From: an uncultured Ruminiclostridium sp.
GTDB taxonomy: Bacteria; Bacillota; Clostridia; Oscillospirales; Ruminococcaceae
Assembly (NCBI GenBank): GCA_910588335.1
Contig: CAJUQV010000002.1
Span: forward strand, 127,873-191,872
Direction of reading: 5' to 3'
DNA: 64,000 nt
The notes under the pieces were generated by a model. The model was not told where the DNA came from, made no database searches, and saw only the letters and a list, made by a program, of their open reading frames with translations. Positions 45,419-53,667 of the stretch are shown piece after piece. Made by a program: the position numbers and the translations under genes. Positions within the stretch are counted from its first letter, which is position 1. Every line of letters starts with the position of its first letter.

Positions 45419-45432
45419 TGAAAACGATAACA
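45419..45432 (+). promoter_or_regulatory. CcpA catabolite-responsive element (cre) of xylA
   Basis: TGAAAACGATAACA matches the cre consensus TGWAANCGNTNWCA at every position. It lies between the promoter and the xylA RBS, where bound CcpA would block transcription when preferred sugars are present. Confidence 0.8.
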
Positions 45433-45451
45433 TTTTAGGAGGAAATTCCAG

Positions 45452-46771
45452 ATGAGCGAATTTTTCAACATTCCCAAGATTCAATACGAGGGAAGGACTT
45501 CAACCAATCCTCTCGCATTTAAGTACTACAATCCCGATGAGGTTATAAACGGAAAGCCTATGCGTGAACAGCTTAAATTTGCGCTTTCATGGTGGCATAC
45601 AATGTGCGGCGACGGTACCGATATGTTCGGCGTAGGCACTGCAGATAAAAAGTGGGGCGGAAACGATCCTATGGATATTGCCAAAAACAAGGCATACGCC
45701 GCTTTTGAAATAATGGATAAGCTTTCCGTGGATTATTACTGCTTCCACGACAGGGATATCGCTCCCGAAGCCGGATCTTTAAAGGAAACCAACGCCCGTC
45801 TGGATGAAATTTCCGATCTTTTGAAAGATTTAATGGAGAAATCCGGAAAAAAGCTGCTCTGGGGTACCGCCAACTGTTTTAACAACCCTCGCTATATGCA
45901 CGGTGCGGGAACGTCGCCCAACGCCGACATTTTTGCGTTCGCGGCAGCTCAGATAAAAAAAGCCATTGACCTTACAATTAAATTAGGCGGAAACGGCTAT
46001 GTTTTCTGGGGCGGAAGAGAAGGCTACGAAACGCTTCTAAATACAAATATGGGTCTTGAACAGGATAATATGGCTCGCCTTATGAAGATGGCCGTAGAGT
46101 ACGCCCGCTCTATCGGATTCAAGGGAGACTTTTACATTGAACCCAAGCCTAAGGAGCCTACCAAGCATCAATACGATTTCGACACCGCCACCGTTCTCGG
46201 CTTCCTGCGCAAATACGATCTGTTAGACGATTTCAAAATGAATATCGAAGCGAATCACGCTACTCTGGCGGGACATACCTTCCAGCATGAGTTGAGAGTT
46301 GCCCGTGAAAACGGAGTATTCGGCTCCATTGACGCCAATCAGGGAGATATGCTTTTAGGTTGGGATACTGACCAATTCCCGACAAATATTTATGACGCAG
46401 TACTTTGCATGTATGAGGTGATCAAGGCAGGAGGATTCACCAACGGCGGTCTTAACTTTGACTCAAAGGCGCGCCGAGGTTCCTTCACTCCCGAAGATAT
46501 ATTCTACAGCTATATTGCGGGTATGGATACCTTTGCCCTCGGTCTCCGCCTTGCGGATAAGCTCATTAAGGACGGCAGAATCGACAGGTTTGTGGAAGAA
46601 AGATACGCAAGCTGGAACACCGGCATAGGCGCGGATATCATTTCGGGCAAGGCAAAGATGGAAGAGCTTGAAAAATACGCTTTGGAAAAAGGCGATGTTA
46701 TCTCCTCCGTTTCCAGCGGACGTCAGGAAATGCTGGAAAGCGTTCTAAACAATGTACTTTTTTCCGATTGA
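45452..46771 (+). CDS. xylA: Xylose isomerase
   Basis: XylA converts D-xylose to D-xylulose. The 439-residue protein is a class II isomerase with the catalytic His in YYCFHDRDIAPE, metal ligands in FYIEPKPKEPTKH, IEANHATLAGHTFQHEL and FGSIDANQGDMLLGWDTDQF. RBS GGAGG lies 9 bases before the ATG. It is the first gene of a xylA-xylB-tal cluster with promoter and cre box. Confidence 0.97.
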   Translation: MSEFFNIPKIQYEGRTSTNPLAFKYYNPDEVINGKPMREQLKFALSWWHTMCGDGTDMFGVGTADKKWGGNDPMDIAKNKAYAAFEIMDKLSVDYYCFHDRDIAPEAGSLKETNARLDEISDLLKDLMEKSGKKLLWGTANCFNNPRYMHGAGTSPNADIFAFAAAQIKKAIDLTIKLGGNGYVFWGGREGYETLLNTNMGLEQDNMARLMKMAVEYARSIGFKGDFYIEPKPKEPTKHQYDFDTATVLGFLRKYDLLDDFKMNIEANHATLAGHTFQHELRVARENGVFGSIDANQGDMLLGWDTDQFPTNIYDAVLCMYEVIKAGGFTNGGLNFDSKARRGSFTPEDIFYSYIAGMDTFALGLRLADKLIKDGRIDRFVEERYASWNTGIGADIISGKAKMEELEKYALEKGDVISSVSSGRQEMLESVLNNVLFSD

Positions 46772-46780
46772 TAACCGTTG

Positions 46781-46875
46781 CCGGATGTCTCCGCCCCTTT
46801 GGCGGCGGGAACATCCTCGGTTCAGTTGGTGATAAAAATCCCCGGCTTAACCTCGGAATTGTTTCACGATTCCGA
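46781..46875 (+). other. Two hairpins between xylA and xylB
   Basis: GGATGT and CCGCC (46783-46795) pair with GGCGG and ACATCC (46801-46816). TCGGAAT (46853-46859) pairs with ATTCCGA (46869-46875). Neither is followed by a T-run, so they look like mRNA-stability or processing structures rather than a terminator. Confidence 0.5.
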
Positions 46876-46925
46876 CAGCTTGTTTAAGCTGCGCTTTAAA
46901 CCGAATAAATGAAAGGAACTGGCTT

Positions 46926-48449
46926 ATGGCTTATATTTTAGGTGTTGATATCGGAACGTCGGGAACCAAAACCGTGCTTTTTTCCGAGGACGGCGTTCCC
47001 GTTTCCTCCGCAACCTATGAGTATCCCCTCTATACTCCCCGCAACGGTTACGCGGAACAGGATCCCATTGACTGGTGGAATGCCGTTGTAAACGGTATCC
47101 GACAGGTTATAGAGGACAGCGGAGCGGCTCCCACGGATATTAAAGGAATTGGTCTTTCGGGACAGATGCACGGTCTTGTAATGCTTGACGGGGACAATAG
47201 GGTTATCCGCCGCAGCATTATCTGGTGCGACCAGCGCACTGCCAACGAGGTAAAAGAGATCACTGACAAGGTGGGGGCGGAAAGACTGATCGACATAACC
47301 GCCAACCCTGCTATTACCGGCTTTACCGCCGCAAAAATAATGTGGGTAAAAAACAACGAGCCTCAGAACTACGAAAAATGCCGTCATATTCTTCTTCCTA
47401 AGGATTACATCAGATTTATGCTCACCGGCGAATACGCCACCGAGGTATCCGACGCTTCGGGTATGCAGCTTTTGGACATTCCCAACCGCTGTTGGTCTGA
47501 CGAAGTACTTGATAAACTGGGAATAGACAAATCTCTGCTTGCCAAGGTATACGAAAGCCCCGAAATTACGGGAAAAGTAACTAAGCAGGTTGCCGAGCTT
47601 ACCGGTCTCGCCGAGGGAACTATTGTTGTGGGCGGTGCGGGAGACAACGCGGCCGCAGCCGTGGGAACCGGAGTTGTCGAGGACGGAAAGGCATTTACTA
47701 CTATCGGCTCAAGCGGCGTAGTCTTTGCCCACACCAGCGATATCTCCATCGACAAGAAGGGAAGGGTACATACCTTCTGTTGCGCGGTGCCAAACTGCTG
47801 GCACGTTATGGGAGTTACCCAAAGCGCGGGTCTGTCGCTGAAATGGTTCAGGGACAATCTATGCTGGAGTGAAATGGAAACCGCTTTAAATATGGGCGTA
47901 GACCCGTATTATCTTACCGATAAGGCGGCTATGGAGATACCCATCGGCGCCAACAAGCTGTTGTATATGCCTTACCTTAACGGCGAAAGAACCCCTCATC
48001 TTGATCCAAACTGCCGCGGCGCATTTGTTGGTCTTTCCACTATGCACAAGAAAAAGGATATGATAAGAGCAGTGATGGAGGGCGTTTCTTATTCCCTGAG
48101 AGACTGTGTGGAGGTAATGCGAGAGATGAAGATCAACGTTACCGATATGATGGCCTGCGGAGGCGGTGGTAGCTCACCCCTGTGGCGTCAGATGTTGGCC
48201 GATCTTTACGCCTGTCCTGTGAAAACCACTCAGAACAAGGAAGGTCCTGCTTTGGGCGTAGCCCTTTTGGCGGCGGTAGGCGCGGGAATTTACTCAACCG
48301 TTTCCGAAGCCTGCAAGGCGGTTATATTGCTCGACAAGATTCAGAATCCCGTTGAGGAAAACACGATTGAATATGAAAAGGTATACGCTGTTTACAAAAA
48401 ACTTTACCCTGCTTTGAAATCATGTTTTGACGAAATAGCCGCTATGTAA
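46926..48449 (+). CDS. xylB: Xylulokinase
   Basis: XylB phosphorylates D-xylulose to xylulose-5-phosphate. The 507-residue FGGY kinase has the ATP-binding VDIGTSGTKTVLFSE, GLSGQMHGLVMLD, IIWCDQRTANE and GGAGDNAAAAVGTG, and the second FGGY signature GVSYSLRDCVEVM followed by ACGGGGSSPLWRQM. RBS GAAAGGA. It is the second gene of the xylose cluster. Confidence 0.96.
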   Translation: MAYILGVDIGTSGTKTVLFSEDGVPVSSATYEYPLYTPRNGYAEQDPIDWWNAVVNGIRQVIEDSGAAPTDIKGIGLSGQMHGLVMLDGDNRVIRRSIIWCDQRTANEVKEITDKVGAERLIDITANPAITGFTAAKIMWVKNNEPQNYEKCRHILLPKDYIRFMLTGEYATEVSDASGMQLLDIPNRCWSDEVLDKLGIDKSLLAKVYESPEITGKVTKQVAELTGLAEGTIVVGGAGDNAAAAVGTGVVEDGKAFTTIGSSGVVFAHTSDISIDKKGRVHTFCCAVPNCWHVMGVTQSAGLSLKWFRDNLCWSEMETALNMGVDPYYLTDKAAMEIPIGANKLLYMPYLNGERTPHLDPNCRGAFVGLSTMHKKKDMIRAVMEGVSYSLRDCVEVMREMKINVTDMMACGGGGSSPLWRQMLADLYACPVKTTQNKEGPALGVALLAAVGAGIYSTVSEACKAVILLDKIQNPVEENTIEYEKVYAVYKKLYPALKSCFDEIAAM

Positions 48450-48515
48450 AAAGGAGAAAAATTTTTTAGTAATAATTAGGCGTAAATGCGTCTTTAAAAG
48501 AAAGGATAAATAGAA

Positions 48516-49166
48516 ATGAAATTATTTATAGATACCGCCAATGTATCGGACATCAGAAGAGCCAATGATATGGGTATTATCTGCGGCGTTACCACCAATC
48601 CCTCTCTTATCGCCAAGGAGGGAAGGGATTTTAAGGAAGTTGTAACCGAAATCACAAGTATAGTTGACGGGCCCATCTCCGCCGAGGTTATTTCTCTGGA
48701 AGCCGATAAAATGGTAGAGGAAGCTCTGCCGCTTGCCGCAATCAACAAAAACATCGTTATAAAGCTTCCCATGTGCGAGGAAGGACTGAAGGCCTGCAAG
48801 CAGCTTACAGCTAAAGGAATCAAGACAAATGTAACCTTGATTTTCTCTGCGGCTCAGGCACTTTTAGCAGCAAGAGCGGGAGCTACATTTGTAAGCCCCT
48901 TCTTAGGAAGACTTGACGATATAGGAATGGAAGGAATGGCGCTTATCGAGGAGATCGTCGACATTTTCAACGCCTCCGCCATCGACACCGAAATCATTGC
49001 CGCCTCTATCAGAAACCCCATTCACGTTACCGCCGCCGCGAGACTGGGCTGTCATATCGCAACAGTTCCCATGAGCGTACTTTTGCAGATGGTTAAGCAT
49101 CCCATGACCGATAACGGTATTGAAAGATTCCTTAAGGATTGGGAAGGCTTTACCGCCAAGAAATGA
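48516..49166 (+). CDS. tal: Transaldolase (small TalC/FSA type)
   Basis: A 216-residue transaldolase of the short decameric type (TalC or fructose-6-phosphate aldolase-like). The N-terminus MKLFIDTANVSDIRRAND and GVTTNPSLIAKEG are diagnostic, the Schiff-base Lys lies in NIVIKLPMCEEGL, and NVTLIFSAAQALLAARAG follows. It moves carbon from the pentose phosphate pathway to fructose-6-phosphate, completing the xylose route started by xylA and xylB and feeding pfkA. RBS GAAAGGA. A terminator follows. Confidence 0.94.
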   Translation: MKLFIDTANVSDIRRANDMGIICGVTTNPSLIAKEGRDFKEVVTEITSIVDGPISAEVISLEADKMVEEALPLAAINKNIVIKLPMCEEGLKACKQLTAKGIKTNVTLIFSAAQALLAARAGATFVSPFLGRLDDIGMEGMALIEEIVDIFNASAIDTEIIAASIRNPIHVTAAARLGCHIATVPMSVLLQMVKHPMTDNGIERFLKDWEGFTAKK

Positions 49167-49180
49167 TTTAAAATATAACC

Positions 49181-49215
49181 AATGCGGTGTTGCATAAAAG
49201 CAATACCGCATTTTT
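49181..49215 (+). terminator. Terminator of the xylose cluster
   Basis: AATGCGGT (49181-49188) pairs with ACCGCATT (49205-49212), with an extra TTGC/GCAA inside, followed by TTTTTG. Confidence 0.8.
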
Positions 49216-49267
49216 GTATATTATTTATACTTTCTGCAATTTTCAGCATATTTTCACCTGCCTTATA

Positions 49268-49296
49268 TTGCAATCACCGATAAAAAGTAGTATAAT
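49268..49296 (+). promoter_or_regulatory. Promoter of the DUF624 gene
   Basis: TTGCAA (49268-49273) and TATAAT (49291-49296) with a 17-base spacer, 46 bases before the TTG start. Confidence 0.6.
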
Positions 49297-49341
49297 AAAT
49301 TGATATAAAAAAAGCATTTTTTGCAGAAAGCAGGATAAAAA

Positions 49342-50241
49342 TTGGCACTTTTTTATAATTATAATAACTCCGGAAAGGGCATTGCAAAAAACGCGCCGAA
49401 AAAAAAGCCCTTTTTTAAATTTTGGGAGCAGTTTGCCTCCAAATTTTGGAAGCTGTTTACTGTAAATATAATGTATTTTACTTTCAGCGGTTTAATCCTT
49501 GTTTTGGCTGCATTTATGCTGATGGGAGAAACGGGGAACGGCTATTTCCTGCTTTTAGGTATTCCGACTGTGGTGCTTTTCGGTCCCGCAACCGCTGCAA
49601 CAATGCAGCTTATGAGAAAATTTACCCTTGAAAAGCCGATATTTTTATTTGACGAGTTTAAAAAAGCCTTTAAGAATAATTTCCGTCAAGCGCTGGCAGT
49701 GGGAATTTTTGACATTCTCTTTTTTACGGTTTTTATTTACGGAGTAAATTATTACATTCAGGCTTTGGAGCTTGATCCTTCGGCGGGTAATTTTGCCTTT
49801 GTGTTAATAACAGTTGCAATAGCGGTATACGTGTTTATGGCGCATTTTTACATTTATCTTGAAATAGTAAGCCTTACTCTTCCGCTTGGTAAAATAATAA
49901 AAAATTCTCTTTTGCTTACGGTGATGGGTATAAAGGTGAATATAATAAATTTTATAGTATCCGGAATTTTCATAGCTCTTATAATTATGTTTTTTCCATA
50001 CTCCACTTTGGTGCTCCCTTTTCTGCCTTTTTCATGGATGATGTTCCTGTACGCGTTTAATTGCTATCCGGTAATACAGAAGTATATAGTAAACCCTTAC
50101 TATGAATCAAGAGGAATGAGGAATCCGGAGCTTCCCGAAGAAACAGAGGAAGAAGAACGCATATTTACCGACCGCGGCGGTTCCGAACCCGAAATACGCA
50201 AAAAAAACCAGGCGAAAGGCATAGGAAAAATAATAAAATAA
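49342..50241 (+). CDS. YesL-like DUF624 membrane protein
   Basis: A 299-residue membrane protein with about six hydrophobic segments (around residues 38-58, 65-85, 120-140, 150-175, 195-215, 220-245). It matches the YesL/DUF624 family, often found beside sugar ABC transporters, with TVNIMYFTFSGLILVLAAF and GPATAATMQLMRKF. The N-terminal 30 residues and the acidic C-terminal tail (PEETEEEERIFTDRGGSEP) are cytoplasmic. The start is TTG with a weak RBS. Function unknown. Confidence 0.75.
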   Translation: MALFYNYNNSGKGIAKNAPKKKPFFKFWEQFASKFWKLFTVNIMYFTFSGLILVLAAFMLMGETGNGYFLLLGIPTVVLFGPATAATMQLMRKFTLEKPIFLFDEFKKAFKNNFRQALAVGIFDILFFTVFIYGVNYYIQALELDPSAGNFAFVLITVAIAVYVFMAHFYIYLEIVSLTLPLGKIIKNSLLLTVMGIKVNIINFIVSGIFIALIIMFFPYSTLVLPFLPFSWMMFLYAFNCYPVIQKYIVNPYYESRGMRNPELPEETEEEERIFTDRGGSEPEIRKKNQAKGIGKIIK

Positions 50242-50322
50242 AAAGCGGAAATGAAGCGGGAAGAATTTATAAATTAAAGCTTGATAAGAACGCAAATTCA
50301 TCGGAGAGGAGATTACGCCAAA

Positions 50323-50814
50323 TTGAGTGAAATTTATTTAAGAAATATGACGTCAATATACCTGATGTGCGGCAAAAAGATGCTTTTACTTTACCGCATC
50401 GGTTCAAGGGTGGTAAAAGACAGCTATACCGGAACCGCCGGAGGTCACTTTGAAGCTTTTGAGCTTAACAATCCGAAAGCCTGTGCCCTTCGAGAGCTGT
50501 TTGAAGAAACGGGTTTAACGGAGAAAAATATATACGATATGTCTCTGAGGTACATTACGCTCAGAAGAAAGGGAAATGAGATTCGTCAAAACTATTATTA
50601 TTTTGCCAATATTAACAATGGAATTGAAATAAGCAGCAACGAAGGGAATCTTGAATGGGTGGATTTTGACAAATTACTTGATCTTGAAATGCCTCACAGC
50701 TCTAAAGCGGTTATAAAGCACTATTTTGAAATCGGAAAAGATACAAATTATTTATACTGTGGTATCGCCGATAAAAACGACGTTTATTTTAAAGCTTTGG
50801 AGGATTTCATATAA
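50323..50814 (+). CDS. NUDIX hydrolase
   Basis: A 163-residue NUDIX-fold protein. The Nudix box is GGHFEAFELNNP followed by ACALRELFEETGL, matching G-x5-E-x7-REUxEExGU with an Ala-rich variation, near residues 40-65. The substrate, a nucleoside diphosphate linked to another group, is unknown. I propose the TTG at 50323, with GGAGAGGA 14 bases upstream; a TTG at 50281 is an alternative. It is followed by a strong terminator. Confidence 0.8.
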   Translation: MSEIYLRNMTSIYLMCGKKMLLLYRIGSRVVKDSYTGTAGGHFEAFELNNPKACALRELFEETGLTEKNIYDMSLRYITLRRKGNEIRQNYYYFANINNGIEISSNEGNLEWVDFDKLLDLEMPHSSKAVIKHYFEIGKDTNYLYCGIADKNDVYFKALEDFI

Positions 50815-50820
50815 AATATT

Positions 50821-50857
50821 AAAAAAATAAGCCGATTTGACAGTCGGCTTATTTTTT
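50821..50857. terminator. Terminator between the NUDIX and recombinase genes
   Basis: AATAAGCCGA and TCGGCTTATT enclose an 8-base loop, flanked by A- and T-runs, so it serves the convergent genes on both strands. Confidence 0.85.
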
Positions 50858-50863
50858 AATAAA

Positions 50864-51904
50864 TTACTTTTTATTGTCTTTTTTGGGAGCTTCAATATCA
50901 GATAAGGGATTTAAATCCATTGCCTGTTTAATTTGATTATTTGTAATATGAGTATAAATTTCCGTAGTATTCAGATTTTCATGCCCAAGCACTTCTTTTA
51001 AAATACGAACATCAACGCCGTTTTGATACATAAGCGTAGCGGCGGTATGCCTGAGCTTATGTACGGAAAACCCATATCCGGCAAGTCCGGATTTTAACAA
51101 TTTTTCCTCGATTATCTGTTCAACGCGCCTATTTGAAATTCGCTTGTGTCTGCTGCTCAAAAAGAGTGCTTTTTCCCCCTGAACTTTGGGTCTTAAGCTG
51201 ATATAAGCTTCATAAGCTGATACACAGGCGTTGTTAAGATATATAACGCGTTCCTTATTGCCTTTGCCAAGTACCTTAAGAAACGAGTATGTAACATCGG
51301 TTTTTGGGTCAGTTGATCTGATATAATCATTAACCGAAATACCCACTAACTCGGATAAACGCATTCCACAGTTAAGAAAAAAAGTCAGCATACAGTAATC
51401 TCTCGCGTCAACCCAATTATTGATATCTGAGCATTCAGTTAAAAGCTGATTAGCCTGCTCTATGGTTAAATATTTAGGCAGTGCATTTTTTGGCGAGGGA
51501 AGCTCAAGCTTTGCAGCGGGACTTACCTCAAACCAACCTTTATTGTCAGTAAGGTACTTGAAAAACTGTCTTAAAGAAACCGCTTTGCGGGCACGAGCCT
51601 TCTGATGATTCTGACGCTCATCCATTGTAAAATGCAAAAAAGCCATAATATCAGTCAATGTAACATTTTTTACATATGTCTCCGGAGTATCGGCTATGGT
51701 AATTTCGGAAAAATCGTTTTCTGACAAGGAGGGGTCATTTTTTATTTTAATGTAACGTAAAAACAATCGCAAATCACAGTAATAATTTTTCACCGTCAAA
51801 TCCGACCGCCCTTTAATTACAGAAATATGATCCAAAAAGTCAATAAGATATTGCGGTGAATCAGAACGATAATTAAATTTTGTATTAAAATTTGAATTTG
51901 GCAT
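50864..51904 (-). CDS. XerC/XerD-type tyrosine recombinase
   Basis: A 346-residue tyrosine recombinase. Residues 15-125 form a SAM-like core-binding domain (LIDFLDHISVIKGRSDLTVK). The catalytic set is complete: R182 in LNCGMRLSEL, K214 in GKGNK, H282 and R285 in SVHKLRHTAAT, H308 in VLGHENLNTT and Y317 in EIYTHI. The RBS (AAGGAGG) and the 39-bp dif-like repeat lie directly upstream. I favour a chromosomal Xer-type recombinase with its site beside it, as for streptococcal xerS, because it lies outside the repeat-bounded phage; a phage-borne integrase is the alternative. Confidence 0.85.
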   Translation of the reverse strand: MPNSNFNTKFNYRSDSPQYLIDFLDHISVIKGRSDLTVKNYYCDLRLFLRYIKIKNDPSLSENDFSEITIADTPETYVKNVTLTDIMAFLHFTMDERQNHQKARARKAVSLRQFFKYLTDNKGWFEVSPAAKLELPSPKNALPKYLTIEQANQLLTECSDINNWVDARDYCMLTFFLNCGMRLSELVGISVNDYIRSTDPKTDVTYSFLKVLGKGNKERVIYLNNACVSAYEAYISLRPKVQGEKALFLSSRHKRISNRRVEQIIEEKLLKSGLAGYGFSVHKLRHTAATLMYQNGVDVRILKEVLGHENLNTTEIYTHITNNQIKQAMDLNPLSDIEAPKKDNKK

Positions 51905-51934
51905 TTTAAAAGTCCTCCTTAATTAAATTGGTAT

Positions 51935-51973
51935 GGGAATTAATAATACACATGATTGCGTAAAATGAAAATT
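51935..51973. repeat. dif-like site A: left copy of a 39-bp direct repeat
   Basis: This 39-bp stretch matches 59800-59838 at 37 of 39 positions. It contains the left arm TTGCGTAAAA and centre TGAAAA of a dif-shaped site; the right side (TTCAAAGCAT) diverges from the expected TTTTACGCAA. It lies between the recombinase start and the phage left end, in the position of an att site. Confidence 0.75.
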
Positions 51974-52019
51974 CAAAGCATAAACTGTACCCTAAAAATT
52001 TAATGCATAGAATCGTGGT

Positions 52020-52061
52020 TTTTACGCATTAAGCATTTACTTAAATGGTTTATGCGTAAAA
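52020..52061. repeat. 20-bp palindrome bearing the TTTTACGCA motif
   Basis: TTTTACGCATTAAGCATTTA (52020-52039) and its near-inverse (52042-52061) match at 18 of 20 positions with a 2-base centre. The outer ten bases equal the half-site seen in the dif-like sites, pointing outward. Confidence 0.7.
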
Positions 52062-52342
52062 CTTTCAATTACAGACGATAGCTTAATTATATCATTGGTT
52101 ACGAATAAAGTCAAATAACTCAAAGCGGGGCAGGGAAGCAGCCGAAAAAGGAAGAGCAGTTTTTTGAATACGCAGTACATAATAGCCCCCGCATAGGGGG
52201 TTGGGGGTTTAAGTATTGCCTATCGCGAAGCGATACAGCCACTTTATAGCAGAAGATTGTAGGAAGTAAAGGCGGCGTGTGCAGAACACATTTCAAATTA
52301 CACCAACATCACCTTATTAGCCATACTCTATATAAATAAAAA

Positions 52343-52367
52343 AGCGTGTATATCAAAAATACACGCT
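52343..52367. terminator. Terminator of the coiled-coil gene
   Basis: AGCGTGTAT (52343-52351) and ATACACGCT (52359-52367) form a perfect stem. On the minus strand it is followed by TTTTTT, and on the plus strand by ATATTTTTTT. Confidence 0.8.
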
Positions 52368-52401
52368 ATATTTTTTTGATTTTCCTGAGCAAATACACTT
52401 T

Positions 52402-52710
52402 TTATTTAGCAAATCTCATAGTATCGCTTTGCCTTTCGATTTCCTCTTTATCAATGGGGTAAGGTCTATCCTCATGGAAATAAAAGTCAACCCATTCGCC
52501 GATGTTGTTTGTAACCTCTCTTGTAATTTCCGTATCTTCCTTGATAACTTCAATGTCTTCCTCGATGTTATCTAATCTTGTTTCGATTTTATCAAGCCTT
52601 GAATCAATATTAGCAACATTGATTTTCAATTCTGAGATATCTTGCTTAATAGGCTCAACCTCATTTTTGATTAAAGCCGCGATAGCTTGAAGATCATTCT
52701 GATCTAACAT
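52402..52710 (-). CDS. Small coiled-coil protein
   Basis: A 102-residue acidic protein dominated by a heptad coiled coil (KQDISELKINVANIDSRLDK and the repeats KIETRLDNIEEDIEVIKEDT, residues about 15-70), ending in WVDFYFHEDRPYPIDKEE. Many Clostridia phage and plasmid regions carry such short coiled-coil proteins of unknown role. It has an RBS (AAAGGA) upstream of 52710 and its own terminator. Whether it belongs to the phage or is cargo is unclear. Confidence 0.65.
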   Translation of the reverse strand: MLDQNDLQAIAALIKNEVEPIKQDISELKINVANIDSRLDKIETRLDNIEEDIEVIKEDTEITREVTNNIGEWVDFYFHEDRPYPIDKEEIERQSDTMRFAK

Positions 52711-52902
52711 AAAAACACCGTCCTTTCAAAATCCTATCTATATTTTACCATTAACAGCCCCGCAAGTCAATACTAAAAAAATAAAATAACTATATTTAAT
52801 GAATATGCTTTTTAGATTAGCTTAGAACTCCTAAGGACGGGAAAAGAAGAAATGGTATAAAAAACTCAAATATAATGCGGCATATAATAATTATAAAACA
52901 AG

Positions 52903-53268
52903 TTATTTGTTTTTAATAGATATGTTGTTTAGCCCTCCATTGTTATTTTGCGTAATATTATATCTGTTATTATCGTTGCTTGGCAACGGATTGCATTTGT
53001 TTTCGTTATTATTTGGTGTTGAATTTTGTTTATTATTAGATTGTTTTTTGTATCCAATGCCACGCTTGTCGTTTGTTAGGCCTGCTATATAATCTAATGA
53101 TACATTATAATGTTTTGCTAAGTTAATTATTACATCTAATGGCGGCTCGCGTTCTCCGTTTTCATATCTAATGTAAGTATTTTTGGAAATATAAGCTATT
53201 TTAGCACATTGTATTTGTGTTAAATCACTATCTTCCCTTAAATCCCTTATTCTATTGTATTTTTGCAT
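52903..53268 (-). CDS. XRE-family repressor of the inovirus
   Basis: A 121-residue protein with an N-terminal helix-turn-helix (IRDLREDSDLTQIQCAKIAY, SKNTYIRYENGEREPPLDVI, residues 5-50) and an Asn/Gln-rich C-terminal half (NNENKCNPLPSNDNNRYNI and NNGG). It is divergent from the phage genes, and the gap between carries three copies of a 14-bp palindrome, which I read as its operators. It is the likely lysogeny regulator. The gap 52711-52902 holds no gene. Confidence 0.8.
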   Translation of the reverse strand: MQKYNRIRDLREDSDLTQIQCAKIAYISKNTYIRYENGEREPPLDVIINLAKHYNVSLDYIAGLTNDKRGIGYKKQSNNKQNSTPNNNENKCNPLPSNDNNRYNITQNNNGGLNNISIKNK

Positions 53269-53304
53269 AAATTTTTCATCTCCTTTTATTTATTTTAACA
53301 AATA

Positions 53305-53368
53305 ACCCCATATGGGGTTGACAAAATACCCCGTATGGGGTACAATACTATTATACTCCATACGGGGT
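53305..53368. promoter_or_regulatory. Three operators over a consensus promoter
   Basis: Three 14-bp palindromes: ACCCCATATGGGGT (53305-53318), ACCCCGTATGGGGT (53328-53341) and ACTCCATACGGGGT (53355-53368, one mismatch). The second lies exactly between the -35 TTGACA (53318-53323) and -10 TACAAT (53341-53346), spaced by 17 bases; the first overlaps the -35 and the third lies just after the -10. Repressor binding would shut the phage promoter. Confidence 0.88.
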
Positions 53369-53382
53369 ATTTGAAGGAGCCA

Positions 53383-53414
53383 TGCCCGCCCTCCGCTACC
53401 AAAAAACAAGGGCA
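53383..53414 (+). promoter_or_regulatory. Leader hairpin of the first phage gene
   Basis: TGCCC (53383-53387) pairs with GGGCA (53410-53414), directly followed by GAAAGGA. A similar structure lies in front of the gene at 53707. Confidence 0.5.
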
Positions 53415-53428
53415 GAAAGGAAAATAAA

Positions 53429-53593
53429 ATGAATTTCACGCTTGAGGATTTAATCGACCTTGAATCGGCTCGGATCGCAAATGCCGAGATAGAACTTGAG
53501 GAAAGGGAAGAGTTGGAAGCAATGATCCAATCCGGCGGCTATCTTCCCGTACAGATAGACATCTTCGGAACCGAAGACGATTACCCCTATTAA
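53429..53593 (+). CDS. Small acidic phage protein
   Basis: A 54-residue Glu-rich protein of unknown function, first gene behind the phage promoter: ESARIANAEIELEEREEL forms an amphipathic helix, with a tail VQIDIFGTEDDYPY. Its RBS is AAAGGA. A 16-codon frame at 53382 ends in an ATGA overlap with its start and may be translated. A stem TGCCC/GGGCA (53383-53414) directly precedes its RBS. Confidence 0.6.
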   Translation: MNFTLEDLIDLESARIANAEIELEEREELEAMIQSGGYLPVQIDIFGTEDDYPY

Positions 53594-53667
53594 ACAGTTT
53601 CTTGCGGATTATCTCAAAGTCCGCAGCCAACCGGATAACCGGTTTAACATAAAAACAAAAGGGAAGT

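Larger units (their letters stand above)
51974..52401. other. Gene-free left end of the phage
   Basis: No gene is supported here. It holds a near-perfect 20-bp palindrome at 52020-52061 whose arms start with TTTTACGCAT, the same motif as the att sites; a small G/C hairpin CCCCC-GCATA-GGGGG at 52186-52200; and a bidirectional terminator at 52343-52367. Confidence 0.6.

Noticed and set aside
50815..50863. A left att site of a phage that would include the recombinase gene
   Set aside because: The only structure is a bidirectional terminator; no match to the TTGCGTAAAA core or to any sequence near 59.8 or 62.9 kb.
52186..52200. CCCCC/GGGGG element as a CRISPR-like repeat
   Set aside because: No regularly spaced copies exist; it is a single small hairpin. 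No CRISPR array was found in the window.
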